Positions 34,940 through 43,705 of a stretch of 64,000 nucleotides of DNA are shown in pieces. The notes below the pieces were generated by a model that saw only the letters and a program-made list of their open reading frames with translations, was not told where the DNA came from and ran no database searches. The stretch covers positions 1 to 64,000 of the forward strand of contig JAQIBS010000175.1 in NCBI GenBank assembly GCA_027858965.1, given 5' to 3'. The position numbers were made by a program, and so were the translations under genes. Position 1 is the first letter of the stretch. Every line of letters starts with the position of its first letter. Origin of the DNA: Kiritimatiellia bacterium (GTDB lineage: Bacteria > Verrucomicrobiota > Kiritimatiellia > RFP12 > UBA1067).

Positions 34940-37392
34940 TAATCCGCGAAACGAAGTGCAGCACGACCAGATACAAACGTGCGTGTTTTATATTGCGACG
35001 GCAAGCCCGAGAAGGTAAGTTCAAACGGCACTGGTTCAGATAGCGAGGGAGCATCTAAAGCTATTACCTGATCTTCCAATCGACGAATATCTATTGCACC
35101 GCCGCAGAGAGTGGCGTTGTTGAGTTGCATGCCAGCGGGCAGATGGAAGAAGAGAGTTGAGGGATCTCCGCCATTACCCTGTACTTTTCCTTGAAGCTGC
35201 TTCTTAGCATTGTTCCAGATTATATCGCTGGTTTCGATTACTCCCTGACTGAAGTGGCCGCTTGTCCCAAGTAGCTGAGGGCGGGCGAGTTTCGGACGCA
35301 AGGCAAAGATATAGCACGATTTAGCCCTGAGTGGCAGTTCGATCTTCTCACGCTCTGACCTGATCAGCTTCTGCTCCCAGAAATCCCAAAGCAGATAGTC
35401 CTGCGGCACGATTTTCGGTTTTTCCCAGCCACGACTGCGAGCAGCTATCTCATCCAGGTTAAGCCGCACATGACGCAGGCCATCCCCCTGAACATCAAAA
35501 ACTCCAAAAAGGACATACGGGCCATCGGCTTCGCCGGGATTTATGCCCCAAAGCAGGTAAGGTGAGTTCTCCCAGATATCCAGAGGGCGTCCTGCCGCAG
35601 GTAGCGGGGGAAAGAGATGTTTGTACATATTAATATACTTTTCCGGCAGTTCTTCGAGCACTTCGCCATAGGTCATGACTGTGCCGGAGAGCGCAATCCA
35701 CGAAAGCCACATCCGGTTCCACTCAATCGGCTTTAACTCACCATAGCGAGCACAGACTACGGCGCTCGGGTCGTTGAGCCACAGCCGGCGATGATAGAAC
35801 CAGACTTGGGCTGTGCGGTAATAGGCCGCCGGATTGTCGCCATGGGAGTCTCCACTGATACGAAGGTCATCGGCTATTCCCATACGAGGACCGATGGGGC
35901 CGGAGATCGTACGATAAAAAACATCATCGCCCAACCCGCGACGCACGGCCTCCAGACCAGCACGAAACACCTCCACCTTGGTCATGGTCGCATCATGAAA
36001 TCTAGGAGGATACATGGCAAAGCCCAGATAATCATTAGTGATGTATTTGAAACCGCGTTTGCGCCAGGCCCTGGCGGAGTCTTCGAAATATTGCTGAACA
36101 TCGGGACGGGATGTATCGAAGATAGCAAGCGATGGTGCATTGTAAAGCGCCATTAATGTTCTTGGGGTACCTGATGATTCCGGAGACGTTGTCACCTTCT
36201 TTTTGTTATCACCAGGTTTAGGCTTGGCTGGTTTTCCGGGTGAACTGCCCCAAGGATTCTTTGTATAAGTTGAGCCGTCTTTGTTCATTGCAAACCATTC
36301 CGGGTGATCCTTGAAAGCTTTTGATTCTGTCGAAGCCCAATAAGGAGGATACCACACGCCAGGTATGATGCCTGCGTCAGAGATGAGTTGCGCCAGATGG
36401 TCGAAACCTTTCGGAATAGTCTGGGTCTTATTGGGCCAGTCGCCGTGCGGCAGATAATCATCGCAAACCCGCATTGTGTGTTGACCGCCGCGCTTAGCAA
36501 AATATTTCTTTACGTAAGGGATGTTCTCTTCCACGCCCTTTTCCAGACCGTTCCTGTAGTCAGCCATTTTAGAGTGCATCCAGCCCGCATACCAGGAGCA
36601 CCAGGCAACACGCGGCGGCCAGATCCTAGCTCCATTGATCTTTCCAGCAAGATCAGCGTAGCGTTCAAGTTGCGCTAAAGGATTGTCGTGAAAAGAAAGA
36701 AACAAGGTGTCGGTCTGACGTGAACCACCGGGCATTAGAAGACAGCCGTTACAGTCACCGAATGCGCGCAGAATCGGCTGCCCCTTCAGATTACTTACCT
36801 CAAATTTATTCAGGTTGTGTTTACCAGTGAGATAGCCGGTAGCCAATGCCGGCGATTGCAGAGCGAGAGTTTCTCTGCTTTTGATCGTATCACTTTTCCC
36901 ATCATAAACCGTGGGTAGCGGTTTGCTCATGCTATCACCATTGAGCAGAATATACGGTTTAGCAGGATTATGTTTCTCTGCAAACTGACCGTCAATCGGA
37001 CAAATCTCCTTTAGGGAAAGCGGCTTGTCTCCGATGTTTGTAATGGTCAAAACCAATGTGAAACAGTGATCATCCAGAGCAGTAATAACCCATGACTGAT
37101 CGAGTTGTTTTTGAGTGTCGGTCAATTGCAGCTTGGTCTGACGATTCTCTTTTTTAATCACTTCCTGATAGCGAGCATCTGTACCTAACAGGGCTGTTCC
37201 ATCAATAAGTTGCACACCAAAACTGATGTTGTTTAATACAGGCTCACTCTGTCCATCAAAGAGCTGCCAACCCTGCCGCGAATCCGATTCGCGGACAACA
37301 GAAGCCGATGCCCCTCGCCCCGTATTAACCACTGCCTGAGCAACAACGGAAATCACTAAAGACAAACTGCATAATATCAAAACTTTTTTCAT
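34939..37392 (-). CDS. Exported clan GH-D (GH36-like) glycoside hydrolase
   Basis: 817 residues with a signal peptide (MKKVLILCSLSLVISVVAQA) and an AGGGGGA ribosome site. The N-terminal beta-sandwich is followed by a barrel from PPRVAWCSWYAGWMHSK. Candidate nucleophile Asp is in FKYITNDYLGF and acid/base Asp in DLRISGDSHGDNP. The C-terminal beta domain (GTSGHFSQGVIETSDIIWN) matches that of the 2119-4266 protein. A Lys/Pro-rich insert (PGKPAKPKPGDNKKK) interrupts the barrel, probably a surface loop. The gene starts 17 bp after the GH-A gene upstream, so they are likely one operon. Likely an exo-acting alpha-galactosidase-type enzyme; substrate unproven. Confidence 0.8.
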   Translation of the reverse strand: MKKVLILCSLSLVISVVAQAVVNTGRGASASVVRESDSRQGWQLFDGQSEPVLNNISFGVQLIDGTALLGTDARYQEVIKKENRQTKLQLTDTQKQLDQSWVITALDDHCFTLVLTITNIGDKPLSLKEICPIDGQFAEKHNPAKPYILLNGDSMSKPLPTVYDGKSDTIKSRETLALQSPALATGYLTGKHNLNKFEVSNLKGQPILRAFGDCNGCLLMPGGSRQTDTLFLSFHDNPLAQLERYADLAGKINGARIWPPRVAWCSWYAGWMHSKMADYRNGLEKGVEENIPYVKKYFAKRGGQHTMRVCDDYLPHGDWPNKTQTIPKGFDHLAQLISDAGIIPGVWYPPYWASTESKAFKDHPEWFAMNKDGSTYTKNPWGSSPGKPAKPKPGDNKKKVTTSPESSGTPRTLMALYNAPSLAIFDTSRPDVQQYFEDSARAWRKRGFKYITNDYLGFAMYPPRFHDATMTKVEVFRAGLEAVRRGLGDDVFYRTISGPIGPRMGIADDLRISGDSHGDNPAAYYRTAQVWFYHRRLWLNDPSAVVCARYGELKPIEWNRMWLSWIALSGTVMTYGEVLEELPEKYINMYKHLFPPLPAAGRPLDIWENSPYLLWGINPGEADGPYVLFGVFDVQGDGLRHVRLNLDEIAARSRGWEKPKIVPQDYLLWDFWEQKLIRSEREKIELPLRAKSCYIFALRPKLARPQLLGTSGHFSQGVIETSDIIWNNAKKQLQGKVQGNGGDPSTLFFHLPAGMQLNNATLCGGAIDIRRLEDQVIALDAPSLSEPVPFELTFSGLPSQYKTRTFVSGRAALRFAD

Positions 37393-37409
37393 TAATCCCC
37401 CTGTTAAAA

Positions 37410-40139
37410 TTATTCACAAATAGTATATAAAAATAAAGAATTTATCAGCTCTGATGATTTACAACCGGAGAGCTGAATATAGAGAGGGTGTGAATTAACA
37501 GACACAGTGCCCTCTTTTAACCTGAGCGAATTTCCCATTAAGTCAAACACCTGTAGAAGTGTGCCTGATTTACCAAGCAGAGAGGAGAGCGAAATGGATG
37601 ACTGTTTATCATCCTCTCTCCACAATACGGCCACAACTTTATCTCCTTGTTCGAAAAGACACACCACAAGCTTATCGTCAATAACCATGCGTTCAACAGG
37701 TTGCGAGCCATCGAGAAAATGAGCGGCAACTGCGTATGCGGCAGCATGAGGTTTCAGTTGTCCATCATATTCAAACCAGGAGTAACGATCCGGTCGGATG
37801 CTGCTGGCCGATTCCCATGGAGACCAATACCAGAATGTCTTTTCGGCACCTGCCACAAGAATATTGGCAATAGCGCGAACGCCGGTGATGGCCGCATTCT
37901 CGGCTGAAAAACCCGGAGCCCCGGGTTTGCGTGAATATTGATCATTCACCGCATCAACCAGCATTGAGTGCCACGAATATGTGTAGCCCCCCATCCCCTC
38001 AGACATCCATAACTTTTTATCAGTATTCGGCAATCCAAGTACGTCGCGCACTGCCATCTCCCTTTCGTATGCATCAGTTCCATCGCGGGTATAGCAATGA
38101 TAGCTGACTACATCACAGGCATCCATGGTTCCGCCAGCCAGAGCATCACGGTTAAACGCCGTTGCTGCCGCATGAGTGCAGAAGCCAAGTATTTCACAAT
38201 CAGGATTACCGCGTTTGGCAGCTGCATATGCGGTTTTGGCCAAAGCTGAGTATTTTGTGCCATCGTAAACACCAAAGCTGTATGGCTCGTTCCAGATCTC
38301 CCAGATGTCGACCTTGCCTCTGTAATGCCGGGTGACATTCTCCACGTAGTTTGTCCATGCCTTCAGATCCGGAGGATAAATCCACCCCCCTCTGGCAGGT
38401 TTGCCGTTGTCATCCGGTTCAAGCAGCCATCCGGGTGTGCGCCCCAGAACCCCCAGCACTTCAACCCCGTTCTTACGGGCAAAATCTATTTTGCTATCCG
38501 CCCAGACCCACTTGCCTTTTTCAGGTTCGGTCTGGTCCCATGAAAGACAGAAATCAACATCATGCATACGCACCCAGCAAGCCCCCAGCTGTCTGGCAAT
38601 GCCGAGTTCCCACGGCCTGAGCTTCACATGCTGTCCAAAGCGCGATGCTATATTGCCAGCTGGATATCGAGCCGGAGGCACGACGGTAAGTGTAATCTCA
38701 TCTTCGGCTTCCTCCTGCTCATCGATGTAGAGACGAAGGCGTTGTGCTCCTCTTGTTTTTGAATCTTCACTGCGTTCGATTACTGTTACACCCGCAGAAA
38801 AAGAGCGCGACTTAAGCTCAACACTGTTCACCAGGCGCTCTTCAAAATCGGAAGTCTGAATCTTAAGCTTTGCGCTGATTGCTTCCGTTGTATGATTGAC
38901 CACACGTATTTTGTATTGTGCAGACTGATCCCAGAGAGATATGCCGGAAGTTTTATATGGGAGAAGTGCCGCTTCCAGCGGACGCCGGGGCGCATAAAGC
39001 CGGGCCGGCCCCTCTTCAAACTGCACGCTGTCTACCAGAACACTTCCGGCTATGGCACCGCTCGCAGTGATGGTTACTCCATATGCATTTTCAGGTCCGG
39101 CTCTGGTTACACCGCTGACTTGAATACGCTGCCACTTGCCGGGATTGATCTTTTTGCGAGTTGCAAAACTATGTGGTCCACTGCCCTGCGGCACAAACCC
39201 ATTTTCAAATCCAATCGTAACCATTGCGTTGGAAACCGATGAACGCACCCAGGCCGAGAGTGTATGCGTCTGATGGATGCGGACAGGACAAAACTTACCG
39301 GTCAGTCGTAACTTCTCACCAGCGGCAAAGTCCAACCGGAGAGATAATACTCCATGATATGCCGCAGACGAATCAATCATACGCATTTGTTCAGGCGGTG
39401 TTGGTCCGGGAATACTCCAACCGCAGGAGAGCCCCAGTTCAAAGCTGCTGTTTTGAAGCAAGTTCCCTTTTCGATATGGGATTTTATCGATTACAGCGAC
39501 TGAGACTGAATCCTGCTCGCGCTTCATCAATGCACTGACAGCCTGCTTTGGCCAATCAGTTACATCGTAACAGGCAACATCATCAATCAGGATAGAATCA
39601 CCGATATTTCGAGCATTAACAAGAAATCGAAAATGCTCAAGTGAGGTATCAGGCAGCTGTTGCAACAGCAAGGCGGTCTTACCCCATGTACCGGCGTATG
39701 GATCAGGATCAATGGCCCGTAGCAGCTTGCAGGCCCCATACCATTTGGGATTGAAACTCTGCCATGTTAAATATGCGCCGCTAAGCTGGCCTACTGTGCT
39801 AGGTGACTTTACCCGACATACAAACGCAATTTTCCTTGGAGGCATTGTTGTTTTTATCGATGGGATTTTCAACCACAGCGCATAACCGCTATTCTTATTG
39901 CTGCGCTTGATGAGCAGTGCATATTTACCGCTATAGGCATCCGTTGACAGCTCAAATGTCCCCGCTGCCTTGGTTCGCGAATCTATGGGCGCGCAACGAA
40001 AACCCAGTGGCTGGCCCTGGACAAATTTTTGTTCAAAACTGCCGTTAGTCAGCAGGTTAGGTGTTGGAGTACTCTGTTCCGCAGTAGCTGCTCCAGTCAT
40101 AGCGACAACAGTCATTATCATAAAGCAGAACAGCCGCAA
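37410..40139 (-). CDS. Exported clan GH-A hydrolase with two N-terminal carbohydrate-binding-like domains
   Basis: About 909 residues. Two CBM4/9-like jelly-rolls (NLLTNGSFEQKFVQGQ; NLLQNSSFELGLSCGW) precede a Greek-key linker and a TIM barrel. The barrel carries VDIWEIWNEPYSFG with the acid/base Glu and KKLWMSEGMGGYTYS with the nucleophile Glu, the GH39/GH5-like layout. A beta domain closes the protein. The start is unclear: the frame runs to 40376, but everything before ~40140 is dispersed-repeat DNA without a ribosome site. A TTG at 40139 gives a normal signal peptide (LRLFCFMIMTVVAMTGAATA), and the first ATG is at 40121. The microsatellite at 40142-40172 may have replaced the original start region. 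It heads the operon with the next GH36-like gene. Confidence 0.8.
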   Translation of the reverse strand: MRLFCFMIMTVVAMTGAATAEQSTPTPNLLTNGSFEQKFVQGQPLGFRCAPIDSRTKAAGTFELSTDAYSGKYALLIKRSNKNSGYALWLKIPSIKTTMPPRKIAFVCRVKSPSTVGQLSGAYLTWQSFNPKWYGACKLLRAIDPDPYAGTWGKTALLLQQLPDTSLEHFRFLVNARNIGDSILIDDVACYDVTDWPKQAVSALMKREQDSVSVAVIDKIPYRKGNLLQNSSFELGLSCGWSIPGPTPPEQMRMIDSSAAYHGVLSLRLDFAAGEKLRLTGKFCPVRIHQTHTLSAWVRSSVSNAMVTIGFENGFVPQGSGPHSFATRKKINPGKWQRIQVSGVTRAGPENAYGVTITASGAIAGSVLVDSVQFEEGPARLYAPRRPLEAALLPYKTSGISLWDQSAQYKIRVVNHTTEAISAKLKIQTSDFEERLVNSVELKSRSFSAGVTVIERSEDSKTRGAQRLRLYIDEQEEAEDEITLTVVPPARYPAGNIASRFGQHVKLRPWELGIARQLGACWVRMHDVDFCLSWDQTEPEKGKWVWADSKIDFARKNGVEVLGVLGRTPGWLLEPDDNGKPARGGWIYPPDLKAWTNYVENVTRHYRGKVDIWEIWNEPYSFGVYDGTKYSALAKTAYAAAKRGNPDCEILGFCTHAAATAFNRDALAGGTMDACDVVSYHCYTRDGTDAYEREMAVRDVLGLPNTDKKLWMSEGMGGYTYSWHSMLVDAVNDQYSRKPGAPGFSAENAAITGVRAIANILVAGAEKTFWYWSPWESASSIRPDRYSWFEYDGQLKPHAAAYAVAAHFLDGSQPVERMVIDDKLVVCLFEQGDKVVAVLWREDDKQSSISLSSLLGKSGTLLQVFDLMGNSLRLKEGTVSVNSHPLYIQLSGCKSSELINSLFLYTICE

Positions 40140-40141
40140 CC

Positions 40142-40440
40142 ATTTTTTTGACAGGATTACAGGATTAACATGATTTGAATTCTGCCGCTTTCGCCGAGGC
40201 TCTACAGCGTAACGTGTCGCAGATTTAACCACAGACAACAGAGTGACACAGAGGACGAAGGCTGGTTCAGCCTTCTTAAATCCCGTTAATCCTGGAAAAC
40301 GCAGTAAGGCCACCCTTGTGGTGGCAGTGATCCCGCTTTGCGGGAGAGCGGCAATCCTGTCTGAAGATCGAATCATATAACTCCTAACAGCCTAAACACC
40401 TAACAGCCTAAACACCTAACAACCTAAACACCTAACAGCC
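40142..40440. repeat. Repeat-rich gap: microsatellite, hairpins and CCTAAACA repeats
   Basis: 40142-40172 is the reverse-strand ACAGGATTAACATG microsatellite ending in TTTTTTT. 40258-40274 is AAGGCTG-gtt-CAGCCTT, 40309-40325 is GCCACC/GGTGGC and 40331-40345 is TCCCGC-ttt-GCGGGA. 40378-40445 holds seven or so alternating CACCTAACA/GCCTAAA units that run into the last codons of the SGNH gene. No gene is supported, although the GH-A frame stays open across it. Confidence 0.8.
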
Positions 40441-41222
40441 TAAACAAAATTCCAGCGTGCACTCACAGCCTGAACCCAGTTACGGGCGATGAGTTCATGG
40501 CCCTGTGGCAGAGGATGAATACCATCCCATATCCACTGTTCAGGTGAAACCGCTGCAGCTGCGGCATCAAAGATATCCTGAGTTCTGATAAACACGGCAT
40601 CATAATCCTTTGCCAAATGCGCAACAACAACGCGCATCTTGTCAATGGCGGCACGGCGTGACTTCCATGCGCTTTCACTGGTCAATCCCCCTGACTGCAG
40701 AACAAATGGCTCCAGAAGAACGAGCCTCAGTTCCGTATTAGCCCTCCGGCTGGCATCCAGAATATAGCGATAGTCAGATTCAAACGCATCCGGTTTCACA
40801 CCCCGGCCGACATCATTGGTGCCGATCAGAATACTGAGCAGGTCGGGTTGCATATCAATGGCATCTTTCTGCCAGCGAGCACGCAGATCTGCAACTGTAT
40901 TACCGCTGACACCGCGGGTGTATACATCGAGTTGTGCCTCTGGCATATCGACACCGAGCCGGGAGGCAATAAGATAGACATAGCTGTGACCGAGATAGTG
41001 ATTACGATCTTTCTGATTCCGTCCCCATTTCATATCCGTAATGGAATCCCCCTGAAAAAGAATACGACTGCCCTTTTTAAATTCCGGCAGGCGGTAGTTA
41101 TAACCCGCAACGCCGGAAATATTTCCGGCAGGTTTCTTAGTTTCAGAGTTCGCCTTTGAACAGAGTGCCGCAACACCTGCGGCAACAGCACTTCCTTTAA
41201 TAAAATTACGTCTATCCAACAT
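40440..41222 (-). CDS. Exported SGNH/GDSL hydrolase with Tat-like signal
   Basis: 260 residues. The N-terminus MLDRRNFIKGSAVAAGVAAL has the twin-arginine pattern R-R-x-F-[IL]-K, so folded export through Tat is likely. SGNH blocks are complete: FQGDSIT with nucleophile Ser60, the Gly of TRGVSGNT, IGTNDVG with the oxyanion Asn, and DGIHPLPQGH with the catalytic Asp/His. It resembles rhamnogalacturonan acetylesterase-type and other carbohydrate esterases, so deacetylation of a polysaccharide is the best guess. A GGAAGGAG ribosome site precedes the ATG. The 3' end is abutted by the CCTAAACA repeat array, and the stop codon itself lies in repeat-like sequence. Confidence 0.87.
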   Translation of the reverse strand: MLDRRNFIKGSAVAAGVAALCSKANSETKKPAGNISGVAGYNYRLPEFKKGSRILFQGDSITDMKWGRNQKDRNHYLGHSYVYLIASRLGVDMPEAQLDVYTRGVSGNTVADLRARWQKDAIDMQPDLLSILIGTNDVGRGVKPDAFESDYRYILDASRRANTELRLVLLEPFVLQSGGLTSESAWKSRRAAIDKMRVVVAHLAKDYDAVFIRTQDIFDAAAAAVSPEQWIWDGIHPLPQGHELIARNWVQAVSARWNFV

Positions 41223-41382
41223 CTTCTTCTCCTTCCTTTTTTAGTGCAAAATCATCCACCGCATAGCGGCGGATATACTATGTAGCATCCAGAATTCTCA
41301 CCGCAACAAACTATCTTAATACACTTGCAGTGCTTTGCTTATCACATTATATTCGTTTGATTGCGGCTGAAAGCAGCTCTGG

Positions 41383-43482
41383 TTAATTATCCTTTTCGTG
41401 CGGCAGCTTGACTTCTTCAATCTCACGGACAAACGGCCATGATGCCCGTCGAGGATCTTTATATAGTCCCATCTTCTGCACAGGAATCGGCTCAAAACCT
41501 ATCTTCTTCACAGCATCCGGATCCTTGAAACTCAGTTCAACAGGACGACCCTGTTCATCTTTAGTCAAAGTGACCCATGCCTTGTCATCATTAAAAACAA
41601 TGTTGTTCGTAACTGTCTGAAGATGAACTATCTTCTTGCTGATGGCATCCCACTGTCCACCGCAGCTGACATTACGGGCAAAGACATTACGTTTTGGCAC
41701 ACCTGGATCATCATCCAGAACATTGACCAACTCAGGATAGGCCTTTGCCCACAGCTTGCTACTGTATGGCATTGAATGAAGCTGCTTATGAATAGAGCTG
41801 TTGGTATTGTCCGTAAACGCCTTCTGCCACCCCATGCCACGATTGTCCAGATGGGCTGATTTGTACGAATCGATGAACACATTATTGAGAACCTTGTTAT
41901 CATCTCCACCACCGATAAAAACCGATTGGTTGCAGCGCTCGAAAACATTGCCGAAGATCGTATGTCCGCAGTGCTGGTCATCCAGATAAATGGTCATACC
42001 GCCATAACTGCTGGAACCCTTGATATGGTGCCAATAGTTGTAGCGAAGAATGTTTCCCCGCTGAGTCCAGTCACGTCCAACATAATAGGCACCGGCATCA
42101 CCGCTTTCATGCACAGCATTATGGATCTCGTTAAATTCAACAATATGATTATTACCCGGAGCCGAGAGAGCCATGTGCGGACCATGGTGCACCAGGTTAT
42201 GCGCCATACGGTTACCACACCCCGAAATGGTTATTCCTGTCTTATAGGTACGGGCCCGACGGGAGTAGTGGTGTACATGGTTATTTTCAACATTGCAATG
42301 CCCTGATATCAGCTTCTTACGATCTCCCCCGCTGACGTTGATGCCACCCGCGCCGGTGTCAAAAATGTCACATCCATAAACTTCATTTCGCATACCACTC
42401 ATTGATATAGCATTAAAGGCGGCTGTACGGATGGTACAGCCGACTATGCCGCAATTGGTCACATTAGAAAGATGCAATGCGCGCCCCCGTACACCTTCAA
42501 AGGTGATTCCTTCAAATCTCATGTAGGAACAATCGCTTGCTTTAATCAGACCGCTTGCCATGGTCAGCTCTGCATCCCCATCAACACACGGAGGAATGAA
42601 GTAGATCTTACCATCTGCACGATCAAGATAATACTCACAGGGCAGCTCCAGCTCTGAGAACAGATTGAGCGCATACCAACGAACATTTTTCGGAGTAATC
42701 TTATCTGAATAGGGCGTGCATTTCACATCACGCTTCAGACGTTCACCTGCAACGTCAACTCCGGCAAGGGGCTCATAGGCCTCAGCCCAGTCCACATGCC
42801 AGTAGGCAAACAGCCAGGGATCCTTCTCTCCAACCCAGCGGGAAAGGCGTCCATCTGTACTCACCTTTACATACTCTTTTTTTTCATCCACAGCGCTGAT
42901 TTTCATCCAGCCTGTTTTAGGCCAGCGCGAGAGCGACATCGGCACACGGTCGTAAAGAAGTTCCGCCTCGGCCAACTGACTACTTTTTCCGAATCCTCGT
43001 GGCGTAAGCTTGCCGTAATCCGTAATCCCCTGCTTACGCAGATCAGCAACCATGACCTTGCTGCGGGAAACCTCCGGCAGACGTGCCAGCATATCCTTAT
43101 CCGTAACCGGCTGCCAGTTCTTAACAGGCACTGCCCCGCTGAAGCGAACCTCCGCCCCCTCAGCCGCACGGTAGACAACCTGCTGATCCGCAGTCCCGCC
43201 ATCATCCTTCCCGAATACCACAGGCTCTTTAAAACGATAGATACCACCAGCAAATTCAACCACAATCGCTCCTTGCAGCTCCGCACGGTGCTTTCGAAGA
43301 TAGTTGCGCGCTCCCTGCAATGTAGCCAACGGCTGTTTCCTTGAACCGTCCCTCTGGTCATTTCCATCCGGTGCAACATACAATGTCGGTTGCAACGCCA
43401 TAGACGGTGTTTCCACATGCCAGGATCTGCAACCACAGATCACTGCCATAACCAATCCAACAATCATCATTCTCTTCATCAT
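41383..43482 (-). CDS. Lipoprotein right-handed beta-helix hydrolase, GH141-like
   Basis: 699 residues. The N-terminus MMKRMMIVGLVMAVICGC has a lipobox-like VICGC, suggesting a membrane-anchored lipoprotein. TLYVAPDGNDQRDGSRKQPL and TLQGARNYLRK are the usual entry of GH141-like proteins (a family including alpha-L-fucosidase and xylanase activities). They are followed by a beta-sandwich insert, beta-helix repeats (MRFEGITFEGVRGRALHLSN; NEIHNAVHESGDAGAYYVGR) and the conserved end IGFEPIPVQKMGLYKDPRRA-SWP. The paralogue at 56511-58643 shares this full layout. A fucose- or xylose-containing polymer is a plausible target; family membership is by pattern, not by search. Confidence 0.75.
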   Translation of the reverse strand: MMKRMMIVGLVMAVICGCRSWHVETPSMALQPTLYVAPDGNDQRDGSRKQPLATLQGARNYLRKHRAELQGAIVVEFAGGIYRFKEPVVFGKDDGGTADQQVVYRAAEGAEVRFSGAVPVKNWQPVTDKDMLARLPEVSRSKVMVADLRKQGITDYGKLTPRGFGKSSQLAEAELLYDRVPMSLSRWPKTGWMKISAVDEKKEYVKVSTDGRLSRWVGEKDPWLFAYWHVDWAEAYEPLAGVDVAGERLKRDVKCTPYSDKITPKNVRWYALNLFSELELPCEYYLDRADGKIYFIPPCVDGDAELTMASGLIKASDCSYMRFEGITFEGVRGRALHLSNVTNCGIVGCTIRTAAFNAISMSGMRNEVYGCDIFDTGAGGINVSGGDRKKLISGHCNVENNHVHHYSRRARTYKTGITISGCGNRMAHNLVHHGPHMALSAPGNNHIVEFNEIHNAVHESGDAGAYYVGRDWTQRGNILRYNYWHHIKGSSSYGGMTIYLDDQHCGHTIFGNVFERCNQSVFIGGGDDNKVLNNVFIDSYKSAHLDNRGMGWQKAFTDNTNSSIHKQLHSMPYSSKLWAKAYPELVNVLDDDPGVPKRNVFARNVSCGGQWDAISKKIVHLQTVTNNIVFNDDKAWVTLTKDEQGRPVELSFKDPDAVKKIGFEPIPVQKMGLYKDPRRASWPFVREIEEVKLPHEKDN

Positions 43483-43705
43483 TTTCTCCCTTTTTTTTAT
43501 AAATCCACTGGATGCAGGTGTTTAGTTTTTTAGGCTGTAGGTGTTTAGGGCTTATTTTCTCTAGCTACAATTAGAGGAACGCCCTCCCCGGTGTCCACAG
43601 ACTAATTGTACAAGCATCAATAAAGGACCGGGAGGACGCGGTCCCTCCAGCACTGAGTATCAACAACCTACAGCCTAAACCCCTATAGCCTAAAACCCTC
43701 ACGCC
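43483..43705. repeat. CCTAAA repeats flanking an imperfect inverted repeat
   Basis: 43505-43550 (minus orientation) and 43667-43700 (plus orientation) carry the TAGGCTGTAGGTGTTTAGG / CCTACAGCCTAAACC family. Between them, 43569-43588 (ACGCCCTCCCCGGTGTCC) and 43625-43648 form an imperfect inverted repeat. The inverted CCTAAA copies make the whole segment roughly mirror-symmetric. Confidence 0.7.
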
